64,000 bases of DNA, from the NCBI RefSeq assembly GCF_905475395.1, contig NC_058337.1, positions 104,774,368 to 104,838,367 on the forward strand, read 5' to 3'. Of the stretch, positions 12,401-24,136 are shown one piece after another. Position numbers and translations under genes: made by a program. Position 1 is the stretch's first letter. Each line of letters opens with the position of its first letter. Under the pieces are notes generated by a model. The model saw nothing but the letters and a program-made list of their open reading frames with translations. It did no database searches and was not told the DNA's origin. The stretch is from Chrysoperla carnea (lineage: Eukaryota > Arthropoda > Insecta > Neuroptera > Chrysopidae).

Positions 12401-13228
12401 GCGTGATTGTTAATTGTGAAAAGAACGCGCGAAAAATCACCCAATCAATAATTTTCTGTTCTATACATGCTAGAAAGATGAGATTTTCATCAATCGACTC
12501 AAAATAAAGTCGATCCAATTAACAGAAAAGTTCATTTTCCACAACGGAATCCCCCCAGAAACTTGGAAAAACTGTTTTTAAGTTCAGGAGCATTTTTTAA
12601 ACGCGAAAAATTTAATTTTCTTTAACTAGTTTAAAAATTATTCATAATTTGAAAAAAATGATTAGAAACTGTTCACAATAAGACCTTGAACTTTTACTAA
12701 GTTAATATTTTTTATTCAAACTAAGGATAAAAGTGCTGTTAGAAATAAAGTATTTTTAAAGCAAGCTAAAATTATTATGGATCATAAATAAATTATCTTC
12801 GTTGAGTAAGATAAGATTGCCTTTGTATAACGGCAATAAAAAATTATCATATATCATCCTACATAGTGAAAAATTTTTTCACGTATAATTTTAGCATTTA
12901 TTTGAATGAATATTTATTTATATCTAAAAAATTTAACAGAAAACTTATTTTAAACTGAAACGAAGTGGAACATAAGGTTTTAACTATTTAAGATTAGATA
13001 TTGTTTGGATGAAATTCAGTTTTAGTTTTAGTAAATAGTCCTATAATTCTTTCACTTAATTTCGAAAATATTAATAAGTAGTCAGGATAATAAAGTAATA
13101 TTTTGCTGTACTGTCTTCGTTTACAATTATGGTTTGGCATAAGACTAGCGAACTAAAAAAAGGCTTTTTTCACACGGATGATTATCAACAAGAAAAAGTT
13201 TGATTTTGGAGATCAATGAGTTTCTTAT

Positions 13229-13709
13229 ACAGGGTGGACCATTTTAATCTATAATGATTAACAGCTCATTTCGTAGTTAACCAATCAAAAAATAACTTAA
13301 CAATATAGTAACAGAGTTTGATGGGGGACATCATGTTCTGACATGAGATTGGACCTAGTTCTTCGGGTTATTTTAATAGCTAATTTAGATCCGGAGGAAA
13401 TACGACTAATAAATATGTCATTATTGCATTTAATCGAAAGAAAATATGCTTAAAGTTTATCGATAGCTGTAGGTCAAAGTCATGGACACTTTGACTCTTG
13501 ACAACTTTTAGCTAAAGCATTTTTCGGTATCTAGGGTGTTTTCTTTCATCTCTTACCGTTTAGGATCTAATTTGGCTATTAAAGAAATCCAAAGAATAGA
13601 TCCAACCCGATGTCAGAACATGATGTCCCCCATCAAATTCTGCAACTTTTGTAAAAGTTATTTTTTGGTCAAATTGACCCATTATCGATCAAAATGGGCC
13701 ATCCTGTTT
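13229..13709. mobile_element. TACAGGGTGG-type inverted-repeat MITE
   Basis: The left end ACAGGGTGGACCATTTTAAT matches the inverted right end at 13690-13709, where the reverse strand reads ACAGGATGGCCCATTTT. The arms continue inwards: a motif near 13330 (GGGGGACATCATGTTCTGAC) recurs inverted near 13610-13630. A diverged internal fragment is at 48858-49165. A 68-codon frame at 13536-13742 lies in the right arm and is not a gene. Confidence 0.8.
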
Positions 13710-13765
13710 ATAATACTGGAGTACAGTTTCAAAGATCGGTGAGTACCATTAGAAAACGAATATTA

Positions 13766-14187
13766 CAGTGCAACCTTAATATAACGAACCTCAATATAAC
13801 GAATTCCTCGATTTAACAAATTTTTCGCAATCCCCTTGAATTGTCCATAAGAGTCAATATAAAATATACCTCTACATTACGAATATTTTTTGCGAACAGT
13901 CTCGATATAACGAATTTTCAACTACATAAAAAATTGAAATACCTCTATATAACGAAATTCGTCAATTCAAAACCTTTATATAACGTATAAAGTCCCACCA
14001 ATATATGACAGTTAGTATACTCCATAGTATGTAATTCATGTCGCGAGAGGTTCCGACACTTTTTTCCTCTTTATAACGAATTTTAGACCAACTTAACCTC
14101 AATATAACAAACCTCAGTTTAACGAATTACTTGATATAACGAATATTTACTGGTTCCCTTCAGATTCGTTATATCGAGGTTGCACTG
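13766..14187. mobile_element. pogo-type MITE with CAGTGCAACC termini
   Basis: The left end CAGTGCAACCTTAATATAAC and the right end (reverse strand CAGTGCAACCTCGATATAAC) are terminal inverted repeats, each flanked by TA, the target duplication of Tc1/mariner/pogo elements. The element is 422 bp and lacks a transposase. The sub-motif ATATAACGAA recurs several times through the interior in direct orientation, giving iterated copies of the terminal motif. Confidence 0.88.
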
Positions 14188-15316
14188 TATTATCATTAGA
14201 AAAAAGTAAATCCGATTTTTGAACTGATACTTTAAAGTTTAGGAGTATGATTATGTCTACTCTCCCTCGTGTCCTAACTTGAAAACTGGCTTCGTGTATC
14301 CCGGATACAAAGGTTTATAAAGTTTTGGTACAACCATGTGACATCACATCATTTTGTAAATTCCAGTTAGTCTTTGTAACACATTCGCATATTTGGCGGC
14401 ACCACGTTCTTGTGAAAGAGCATGTGTATCGATCTACCATCACTGATACATATTTTGCTAAATTGATATAAAACAAATTGCTTAAAGCAGTTTACTATAG
14501 AAATGACAATAGTTGATCAAAGTATTCAATACGGGAATCCTATGCTGAAGCTAAAATTCTCCGGTTGCCCTTGAAGAAGCAAGATCAATGGTTTGAATCC
14601 TCTATCTCTTACATCTTTATGTAATAATCACGTGTTATTCTCACGAGGATATACTACATATATTAAATTCGCTAGAGGATTAATTTAGTAATTTTCGTTC
14701 GTTCTAATTGGATGTGTGGTCTTAGGTGTGGTCAGAAAATTGTTTTTAATAATGATTCCTAATGAATAATTTAATTTGAAAAACAATTATCATATAATTA
14801 AAATGTAAAATAAAAATAGAATATTTAAGTTTTTATTTTACATCTGTATAAATTTTACTGTTATTAAATTTTTATATAGAGTGTCAGAAAAATTGTAAGC
14901 CTGTAAGATAGTGACATATTTGAATTCATTTAGTTTAAATGTATCCCCTTCAGGACCCACAATAAGAATATTTAACTAGATTTATAAAAATATTATTAAT
15001 TAGCTAGACCGGTCAAAATGATGGGAAGTCAAAATTTTTAAGGAATAAATCTGTTTCAAAGCTTAAAATAACCTTTAATTACAAATTTGCAACTATAAGA
15101 AATATTTTTACGATTTACGTTTACGTTTAGCACATAATTTACGTTTTTAACAACTGATAACGAGTTTATGAACAATTATTTGCGTTATATAGATATTTTT
15201 ACGTGTTTCCATTCTGGGATCGAAATTCAAAATTATCTACTCATTTATCAAAGGTATATTATATTGCTTACTAATAAATAATTTTGATTCCTTTAATATT
15301 TTTATCCCTATCCTTA
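14188..15316. other. intergenic, no gene; small shared repeat fragment
   Basis: No exon was recognised. About 75 nt at 14943-15020 (CTTCAGGACCCACAATAAGA onward) recurs at 27474-27545 inside another MITE, so this is a fragment of that element. Confidence 0.55.
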
Positions 15317-15745
15317 TCCCTATATATTATAAATGTGAAAGTAAGGTTGTTTCTTAATTTATGTGTTACGTTTTCACGCAAAAACTACTGAATGGATTTG
15401 AATGAAACTTTGCAATAATATAGTTCGTACATGAGACTAACACATAAGCTTTAATTTATAAAGATATATTAAAAAAAAAATTAAATTTGTCTTTGACATT
15501 TCACTGCGCCATCTATGAACATCATTTTAAAGATAAATTGAAGATTACTGTAAAAATTGTGAGCGAGATTATTTTACATTTAAGAAAGAAAATGAAAACT
15601 GTACATATTTTTTACCTGTGTAAAACAATTCCTATCCCTATTTCCAATGTTATGTAAGGAGTATAGGTGAGAGAAAGGGGGGTGGAGTCTATAAAGCGGT
15701 GGTATTTACTTTTAAGCCCAGCGAAGTGGGTGGGTATCAAGTTAG
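15317..15745 (+). mobile_element. Helitron-like element, second copy
   Basis: It begins TCCCTATATATTATAAATGT after an A and ends with a terminus related to the copy at 4301: CCCAGCGAAGTGGGTGGGTA, then TTAG before a T, in place of CTAG. The interior CACGCAAAAACTACTGAATG is typical of small insect Helitrons in my memory. The one-base change in the terminal tetramer suggests an old inactive copy. Overlapping short frames on both strands are not genes. Confidence 0.6.
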
Positions 15746-17750
15746 TAAATAATAAATCTAAATTAACATTGATAAATAAGTTAAAGACAAACATTAACCC
15801 TCTCATATTTAGAATTGTGATCCTAGAACAGGAACACGTGAGAATACCTCTGTAACGAAAAATATCAAAAATAGATAGATATACCATCATTTATTATTTG
15901 CAAATTATTATTTTTAAGGAACGCATTCATCAAAACTTAAAATTAATCTGGGTTAAAATTTCTAAATATAATTGAATTGGTTGCCTTGTACTTCACGATT
16001 CTTCCAAACTTTTAGCGGCTTTTTTAAATATTTTTAATCTCCGATGATGCCACAAACGATCAGACCGAATTTTGTGTCGAGGATGTCTTTAAATTTTTGA
16101 TTTAATATAATTAAAATTAGGTATTTCAGTAACGTCATATGGAAATCCTTCTTCATTTTTATAATATATGAATCGCAATAGATGAATAAAAAAATTCACC
16201 ATTTATTAATCATGATTTGTGATAATACGCGCTAAACAAATTACTATAAATTTTTTGCTATAATTAACAGATCAATCAAAACTAATTTTAAATGATATGG
16301 TAATTTTTTTTTAAGTAATTATTAATTATAACAAAAGTAACTATTTAATTATTATTACAAATTTTTTTTATAACGCATGAAATTATTAAAAATTATAAAA
16401 AAATTTTACACAAAATATTATTACATAATTTTTTTTTATATTAATAATTATTAATGAATTAATCTTTGTACACACAAAAATCGAATCATTTTTTATATAT
16501 CACGCAAATTTTTTTGTCAAATGGACCAATTTTGATTTTTCTAGTCATTTTTTCCGGGAAATACACCACCTACTGATGTTTTTTAATTAACATGAATGAA
16601 TATTAAAAATAAAATTGCCGTGAAATTGACACAAAAGCTCTTTTGAATGAAGCTGATGATCTTTGAAAATCGTTTGTCTCGTGTTGGATAAAATGATATT
16701 TACGTTAATTAAATAACAAAAAAAATTGTTATTCGTAAATTTTAATCTTGCCCAATGAATAATTAAACTTTCTAGGCTCGTAAGAATGTTCTTCAAATGA
16801 AAATTTTCGTAAAAGAAAACCTTGTTAGGCTTAGCATACATAATTATACCTCTTTGGTTCCTGACTTTACCTTAACTATAGGTTGCTTAATATTACGCGT
16901 TTGACGGATGAGCTCAGGCGAGAAAAATTTTCAGCTGACACTTTTTCTATAATCCATTATCTTGAAATATTAATAGTATTCTCATCGAAGGCATGGTATT
17001 CTGGTTAGGGTGCCCTCCCCTAATGCAGAAAGTCGTCAAGTCGAAGCCCATTCACGCCAATACATTTTTTTAAATTCTAATTTGTTAATCAATACATAAT
17101 TTATAGCTCAAATAAGACAGTTCCTACAGAGTGTCCTACGGCACGCCCGGACCATTTTTTTTAATGAAAAAATGAATCCAAGTAGAATTCAAAAAATCAG
17201 ACAACGGTATGAAGGGTGAAGAATTTCTAAAATAATAATGGGAATTTTTGTGACATAAGTTTCAGGGATTTTTATCTTATTTAACGAATTCTACTCGAAG
17301 GAGCTTGGTTTTTGACCTATTATAATGGTTTATCATTACAATAATTATTTCAATAATTAATTAATGAAAGATAAACTATTATACATAATTGATTAAATTG
17401 TTTATAATATAATTTATAAACAAAAGTGACCTTAATTAAAAAACAGTGACCCTAATTAATATGATTCAAAGAGTATCAAATCATCATTGACAAATTATAT
17501 TCTCTTCAGGGTTCAGGAATCTCTCTTATTGTTTTTAATCAGATTTTTATCCATGAAAAAAATTATCTAAGATTTTTTTTTTAATTAAAAAAAAAAAAAA
17601 AACATTTTGCTTAAGGTAAGTATTGCAAAAAGGTTAAACTAAAGTATACATTACTAAGTTGGAAAATTGAAGGAAATTTAAGTGATAAATAGAAAAAATT
17701 TTTTAACCAAGTATGAAGGAATTTTTACTTCGTCATAATCGTCGAATGTG
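15746..17750. other. intergenic, no gene seen
   Basis: AT-rich with long homopolymers (A18 around 17587-17604). A weak tRNA-like segment near 17000-17050 could be an old SINE remnant. No exon with matching splice sites was found. Confidence 0.5.
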
Positions 17751-19197
17751 TAGACAGTGTTGATTACTCTATCACATTACACATTTACCTATACATGTCG
17801 CGCATACATAACTGATAATCCCATATTAATACATACTACAAAATTAGCTAATCTAATGTGTGCCCTCGTGAGTAAACATGATGTTTACAAAATGATATTT
17901 CAAACAAAAGTTGTTAATTTTTTGATAAGGAACATTTTTTATATTTATACTGTGATCAAATTAAAAAAAAATGGCGTCAATTTTTAGATAATTCTGAGTT
18001 CGGAGAAAAAAATTGAATTTAGTAGATCATTGTGATACAAATTGAGGAAACTAAAATCTAACATTTTTTGATGGTCGGAAGGGGTCCAAAAAAAATGGTA
18101 AAGTGGCCTAATCCGGTCTTTCGCGTCAGACACCGTCGGATTGAGTTAAAAATAAAAAAGTGTTTAATAAGCTTAGGCGCCGTAAAAAGGCGAAAAGAAT
18201 GAGCTGCGAATGAACCCGATTGGTCCATCAATGTCCCCACAAATTGCAAAAAACCATCGATTTTGCTCGAAATTTCAAAACTTCATAGCTCTTGTTGTTT
18301 TAAAGATTTAAAGCTGAGATTTAAATGGATTGTAGCTTTTGTACCCATGAAGTATCACACACAATTTCAGCAAGATCGAATGTATACTTTTTGCAAACCG
18401 CAGCTGAATGCAAAAAACAGGACTTTTGTAAAATGGCCCTAAAAAAGTTGTGGTGCGGTAACGCGCTATTTTTTTTACGCGAGCATATGCTTCAATAGTT
18501 AAAGTAATACCTACTAAAGTGCCAACCTCTCATCTTTAGTAAAAGTTACTAAAATATTAATTTTAAATTACTATTATTTAAAATTATAACATTAAAAATA
18601 GGATGGGAGTAATGGGAGCAATTATTAAGAGACAGAAGTTATGTGACATTATAGTCTTAATAATTGCTCCCATTACTTCCAGCTCATTCTTTTCGCCTTT
18701 TTACGGCGCCTAAGCTTATTAAACACTTTTTTATTTTTAACTCAATCCGACGGTGTCTGACGCGAAAGACCGGATTAGGCCACTTTACCATATTTTTTGG
18801 ACCCCTTCCGACCATCAAAAAATGTTAGATTTTAGTTTCCTCAATTTGTATCATAATGATCTACTAAATTCAATTTTTTTCTCCGAACTCAGAATTAAAT
18901 TATTCAAAAAGTTAATTTGATCACACTATTAAACTTTTGTTCTATCTCTAACGGTTTACAAAATGGGTCCTACGGGACCCACTGAGTGCGCTGTAAAAAT
19001 TTCAGCTTGATATCTTTTTTTATTTTTGAGTTATCATGTCACAGACGGACGGACGGACAACCGAAAATGGACTAATCAGATAATTCTATGAACACCTATA
19101 CCAAAATTTTTTTCGTAGCATTAATATTTTTAAGCGATACAAACTTGAGACTAAACTTAATATACTATGTATATTTCATATATACATTGTATAAAAA
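17751..19197 (+). repeat. family A interspersed repeat split by a foldback element
   Basis: The left part (17751-17947) carries the family A sequence from TAGACAGTGTTGATTA to AACATTTTTTATATTTA. The right part (18929-19197) resumes at TTAAACTTTTGTTCTATC and runs to CATTGTATAAAAAG. Removing the intervening 981 bp restores the consensus, apart from a duplicated TTA. The extreme start of the family (ACAAGTGAAAACAAACAATT) is missing. Confidence 0.88.
17948..18928. mobile_element. foldback element with arms of about 250 bp
   Basis: The outer ends TACTGTGATCAAATT and, on the reverse strand, TAGTGTGATCAAATT are inverted repeats. The arms run 17948-18206 and 18680-18928 and are almost identical from about 17990 inward. 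The loop is about 470 nt, non-coding, with a nested hairpin at 18608-18680 whose arms read TAATGGGAGCAATTATTAAG. The flanking TTA on both sides is a 3-bp target duplication, which fits PIF/Harbinger-like elements, but I recognise no family. The 63-codon minus-strand frame in the left arm is a by-product. Confidence 0.9.
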
Positions 19198-20792
19198 GCT
19201 TTAACTAATTTATTTGCTTAAGTTTCTTGTCACTGAGTTTATCATTTTATTTTGTAATCGGGTTTTTGTCATTCGTACCTCGGTTACAAATGAAAATTTA
19301 ATTTTAAGAGACTATTAAGAAATTAATTTAATTTCTTAAACTTTTCATTAATTATGCAAAATAAAGAAAAAAATCAAATATGTATGCAATATAAGAGAAC
19401 ACGTGCATGAAATATTATGATAAATTTTAACTTATTAATAATAAACTTATTATTTGTTATTGTCAGAAATCTGAATTTATCTTAAGTACTTTTTTAGGCT
19501 CAAAAAGATCAAAACATCAATTTGAGAATCCATATAGTTTCATTGATTATTTTCTAACGCACAGGCATTTATTTTACAATAAGATCATTTAATTCGAGTT
19601 TGATTATTTATTTTAAATGATTAAATTAATAAAAATTTAAAATTCATACATATAATACATAAAATATCATAATTCAATTTGAAAATATAATAGTTCACGA
19701 GATAATATTCGCCAAAATTTTTTTAGTAATAATAATAATTATTATGTTATAAAAAGACAGAAATTCTCATGTAGGCGGTAAAGAACGCGCTAAAAATACT
19801 ATTTCGAAATATTGTTAAAAAAAATTCAAAATTAATAATCAATTTAATATTAAAATTTGTACATGTAATGAGATATTTAAATATAATTTTGATAATTTTA
19901 GTCAGATTGATTTAAACAAATTTTTTAAAATTTGAATACAGAGTTTTTGCATCCCTATGAAATTATGAAAAAAATGACTAATTTTGGTTATCTTTATTTT
20001 AAATTATCAAACAACCTTAAATATCTAAAAATTAGATAAATTTCTCAACATCTATTTTTTTACACTGCGCTTCCACCAAAATTACTTCCCTGGCTTGTTT
20101 TCAACCTGTTTTATAAATTCAAATAAATATCCTAACTATTAACTTTGTTTCATAAATCATATATTAATATACAATTTTAATCTCATAAATAAAATAATTT
20201 GTTTAAATAAATAATTTCATTATAATAATGAAACCAAATGAAATGAAATAGGCATTAATTTTTAACTTTTAAGATCATGTTATTAAATATGCAAAATTTA
20301 AAAAAAAAAATAAAATAATACTAACTTTTTTATTAAAATAATTCCAAAAAATAAATCAAACTTAAATGTTAAACACTTTTCAAAACTTTACTAAAAAAAT
20401 ATTAATAATAAATCAAATTCACTAAAATATCCCAAAACACTGATTTAAAATCATAATAAATACAAATAAATAATAAAATTATTTTAAAACAAATAATTAA
20501 AAACAAATTAAATATTGAAGTAAGTTTTAAGTTAAGTTAAGGTAGTTATTTAAACCGCAACAATAATTAGAATACTAAATATGATAAAGAAGACATTTGC
20601 TTTTATATATAAAATTTTTATTTTTAAAATATCCCATATACCTAGGTATGTACTTTACAATGCAATATCAATATAAAACACCTATCTATATATTTAACAA
20701 AAAATTAAAAAGTATTCATATGTGCTGCAAATGAATGGGAAAATGTTAAACCTCGGATCAAAATAAACATTTCAATGTATTTCCAAAGTCGT
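19198..20792. other. intergenic, extremely AT-rich, no gene
   Basis: Long A/T stretches with almost no G or C, closed in all frames. No inverted or tandem structure that I could detect by eye. Confidence 0.6.
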
Positions 20793-20831
20793 TTTTATAC
20801 CATGCATATATGTAATATGCAAAGTATACTA

Positions 20832-21055
20832 ATATAATATTATCGAAGATAATAAATGAGAACTCTAGGATATTTCGAAATAAATTTCGATTTTTGCCCC
20901 AATTTCCTAGATGCTTGGTGCAGTCCGCCACCAAATTAGCAAAGAGTAACCACAACTAGCTAATTCTTACTGATGATGACTACTTGGTAGTCGAAATACG
21001 TATTTATAAAATACAAAAAACTGATCTAAGAAATTGGGGCAAAAATCGAAATTTA
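20832..21055. mobile_element. family C inverted-repeat MITE, copy 2, inside family A
   Basis: The terminal inverted repeats at 20881-20906 (TAAATTTCGATTTTTGCCCC) and 21030-21055 are exact reverse complements over 26 nt. AAGTATACTAA occurs just before the insertion (near 20822) and just after it (near 21056) and is probably a duplicated target. The first 45 nt after the left duplication do not belong to the repeat as seen at 1665, so the left boundary is uncertain. One inner arm is deleted compared with copy 1. Confidence 0.75.
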
Positions 21056-21108
21056 TAAAGTATACTAAGCTTAGTCCCAAGTTTGTAACGCTTAAAAATA
21101 ATGATGCT

Positions 21109-21219
21109 ATGAACAAAATTTTGGTATTCGTTGTATGCGTGGTCATGGTAGGGACAATGAAATCGATGCCAGCGCTTCCAGTGAAAAATTTTGGCGATAA
21201 AGGACGCTGTTATGACTGA
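21109..21219 (+). CDS. 36-residue signal-peptide-like frame, chimeric between repeats (doubtful gene)
   Basis: The frame starts MNKILVFVVCVVMVGTMKSM, a convincing hydrophobic leader, and ends with a short polar tail DKGRCYD and TGA. The first six codons come from a family A repeat, where the consensus has ATGCTACG and a single change makes ATGCTATG. The remainder is family B. The same frame is open in copy 1 but is altered by a 19-nt difference in copy 3. Differences between copies are mostly amino-acid-changing, so I see no sign of selection. It may be expressed by chance; I would not call it a gene without transcript support. Confidence 0.25.
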   Translation: MNKILVFVVCVVMVGTMKSMPALPVKNFGDKGRCYD

Positions 21220-21504
21220 TTTTCAATTCTTTACATATTAATGCTATAGAAATTTTCAAATTAAAATTATTAAAAAACACCAATTAATTAAACTTAATGC
21301 ATTGAAAATTGTGAAAATAAGAAATCGAATTGTACAAATATTATTTTTCAAATTATCATAATTATTTATTTAAATTTGTGAGACAATAACATTAAATTTT
21401 CAAATGTAAGTGATAAATGCAATCCATACAATTATAATATATGCATCCATACAATTCTATCATTAAAGTAGTGTAATGTTACCATGGAAACGCCTCCAAT
21501 AAAA
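21125..21504 (+). mobile_element. family B block, copy 2, inserted in family A
   Basis: This copy corresponds to 2296-2676 and 50948-51321. The flanks are family A sequence on both sides (ACAAAATTTTGGTA left, AAAATCACCTAATTAGTCCA right), and 11 nt of the family A consensus (TAGGTGTTCAT) is missing at the junction. Because A is a known repeat, the B borders are exact here to within the shared A's. Loss of target sequence and the ATAAAA overlap at the 3' end suggest end-joining with microhomology or target-primed insertion. Confidence 0.85.
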
Positions 21505-21717
21505 TCACCTAATTAGTCCATTTTCGGTTGTCTGTCCGTCTGTCTGTCAACACGATAACTCAAAAACGATAAAAGATATCAAGCTGAAATTTTTACAGCG
21601 TACTCAGGACGTAAAAAGTGAGGTCGAGTTTGTATGAGCAACATAGGCCAATTGGTCCGAAGCAAGATTTAAATATAAATAATGTTCCTTATAAAAATAA
21701 ACAACTTTTGTTTCGTA

Positions 21718-22867
21718 CAAACTTTTAGCCTACATTCAAACCTCTTAGGGGATGCATTACCAAAAATTTCTTCTTAATGCACACTTACGTTATTTAAAGA
21801 ACGTGCGTTGCATCTGTGCGTTGATCGATCAGTCAATGAATCAGTCAGTCAGTTTCTGCTTTTAGATATATAAATATAATAAAATAGTGTGATCCATGGT
21901 ACAAAATCACAATGTACCATGAACTACATGCCACATGCCACATAAGATCAATATGATCGAAAACTTTACAAGTTTCTCTTAAAGAGATTCTCTTCATGAA
22001 GTAGGTACCCACCTATAATCCTTGCTCATTGATGCGATACGTTGTCTTAATCCAAGGTACATGGTGATACGTCCTTTCAAACTTTACCTCCTCGGCATTT
22101 TACGTTATGTTTAAAATTGAAATATGGAATATGGAATATGGAATAACTGCTGTATCCATCTAATCTGTGTTACAAGGTATATGGTCACAAAGGTACAACA
22201 CCATACCCTACTTATATGTGAGTATAATATTTTGAAGGTATTGTGTGATTGGTCAACTCTTGTTGTCTTATTACAACAAATTTTTATTTATTTATTTTTG
22301 TATTTATTTATTTTTTTAAAAGAACATTTAGTTCTATAGTACTTAATTATAATTAATTTGCATTAAATGAATCACATACGTATTAAAAATACCGTACCAA
22401 AATTTTTTATAGCGAAAGAACTTCCCTCCCCATACGTGAAAATTTTGAGTCAATTTTGACATTGAATTCATCATTTAATCGTACTTTCAATATTCTAAAC
22501 TACAAAATTTGAAATTTTTTCGATTATTATTTATTAAATGGAAGTATTTATCATAAGCAAAATTGTAGAAAAATTAATTGCCCGATGAGTATCTCGATAC
22601 GTTTAATAATTACGATTACAATTAAAATTTTAAAATTTCACATATTCAGGAATGTAGTAGAAATGTAGTATAGTAATCGAAGGCTGAACATTTTGCGGAA
22701 GAAAATTTAATATTATTACGCAGCTCTTTCTTAATGCGTTATTTTTATTTTGAGGTAATCTTTATAGGAAATCCTCTAAGCTTACGCAATTCCTATGAAA
22801 AAAATTTCTTTTTTTTAAATTAATTAAATGCATAATGTTTGAAACTGCCACTACAATTTTATCATTC
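21718..22867. other. intergenic, no gene seen
   Basis: No splice-bounded exon was found. Around 22261-22320 there is a TTTATTTATTT-type low-complexity stretch. A 71-codon frame near 22124 is built largely of that and of a GGAATAT triplication. Confidence 0.55.
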
Positions 22868-23147
22868 GTTATTTCTCTAAGCCAATTCCGTTCACGGTAT
22901 GCTTTGGGTAGGGGGTTCGATTCCCGCAGTAGCAACAAAATTAATTTAATTAATAGCTGTGATGGGCTGGTGCAGTCCATGGTATATGCATGAAGGAGGT
23001 GCACCCAGCCTCTGAAATTGAGGAGCTGATAAATGAAATTACCAGCGGAAAGGTGGTAAAACACACATGTGGTATCACAATGGGCTCTATAGCCTAAGTG
23101 TGTCCTTCGTGGACAGCCAATATAACCTAGCCTAACCTAACCTAATC
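22868..23147 (+). repeat. tRNA-derived SINE
   Basis: A polymerase III B-box-like motif, GGGTTCGATTCCCGC, lies at 22913-22927, preceded by a degenerate tRNA-like head. The 3' part reads ATCACAATGGGCTCTATAGC and CTAAGTGTGTCCTTCG, then ends in an iterated (CCTAA)n tail at 23125-23147. The 3' segment is shared with the elements at 53896 and 30140 (reverse). The 100-codon minus-strand frame across it is not a gene. Confidence 0.65.
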
Positions 23148-24136
23148 TACATCCCTAAACCAGTAAATATTTTAAATTCACGAATTCATCTTTTTCGCCG
23201 AGAGTTAAAAATCAATATTATCCTTCTTGTAAGAACGGAATTTTAAATGCTTTATTTTATATTACAGAATTCTTTTCTACAGAATGAAATTTGTTTATTA
23301 ATATTTTTATCGGATAACCTCAGTTATGGAGAAATCACGATATGGCTTTCGTTGATCTACGATCGTATTCACAAAACAATCTTGCCTGAAAGTTAATTTT
23401 CGCGTCTTAATTTAATTTGTATTTTTTCCTCATTATACCTTTTTCATTGGCGAGTTTTTATTCATTTATTGTTAAGAAACTTTATTTGATAAAATTCAGG
23501 GCTCAGACAACGAAAACATTCTTGCATGATCCTATCTTAAAACATCCTTGTTTTAGTGAAAAACTTCATTATTTAACATGGCATAATTTTTGGTACGGAA
23601 TACTAACTCACATAAGATGAGTTGAACTTACACACATTCTTATTCTTTTCATTTACATTAATTTATCTTTAAAAGTAATTCTTGATAATTTGTTAAAAGA
23701 GACAAATAAATAATAAATTTGCACATTAAAAGTATTAGAACCAAGGACTTTCCATATTTTAGTTGTGAAATTTCTTTTAAATCACATACATGTGTTCTAG
23801 CTTTTTTATTGCTAGGAAAATACATGTTAAATATTTTTTGTTTATTTATAATTTTAATTTTTTTTTTTCGAAAAAAAAAAAAAAAAGAAGCAATTATATA
23901 TCTTACTAATTTCGTAAATATTTTTCATGGAAATTAAATTATTTCAAGGGAAAAATTATTTATAAGTACCTCTTAGAAATCAATATGGTTCAATAATTTC
24001 CATGAGTATTATTGTCTTATGTCATTAAATTTGAGAAAATTTTTCAACAACATTATTGATTGGGTATTTTGAAATTTTCTAAAAATACCTGCGGGTAACC
24101 CCATTAATATTGGTTGAAAGGTTTTATGCACGTGCA
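23148..24136. other. intergenic, no gene seen
   Basis: Two 67-72 codon frames (23417-23937) are hydrophobic, low-complexity reads of AT-rich DNA and lack supporting splice or polyadenylation signals. A T10/A16 pair near 23855-23886 could form a simple hairpin. Confidence 0.5.

Larger units (their letters stand above)
20793..21717 (-). repeat. family A interspersed repeat carrying two insertions
   Basis: The family A tail enters at TTTTTATACCATGCATATAT (20793) and is interrupted by the family C element. It resumes at GCTTAGTCCCAAGTTTGTAA and is interrupted again after ATTTTGGTA by the family B block. It continues at AAAATCACCTAATTAGTCCA and fades near 21717. It is the clearest record of insertion order in the window: A first, then B and C. 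Confidence 0.85.

Noticed and set aside
18058-18249. 63-codon minus-strand frame
   Set aside because: Lies in the arm of the foldback element and is mirrored in the other arm.
22762-23064. 100-codon minus-strand frame
   Set aside because: Reads the reverse of a tRNA-derived SINE.
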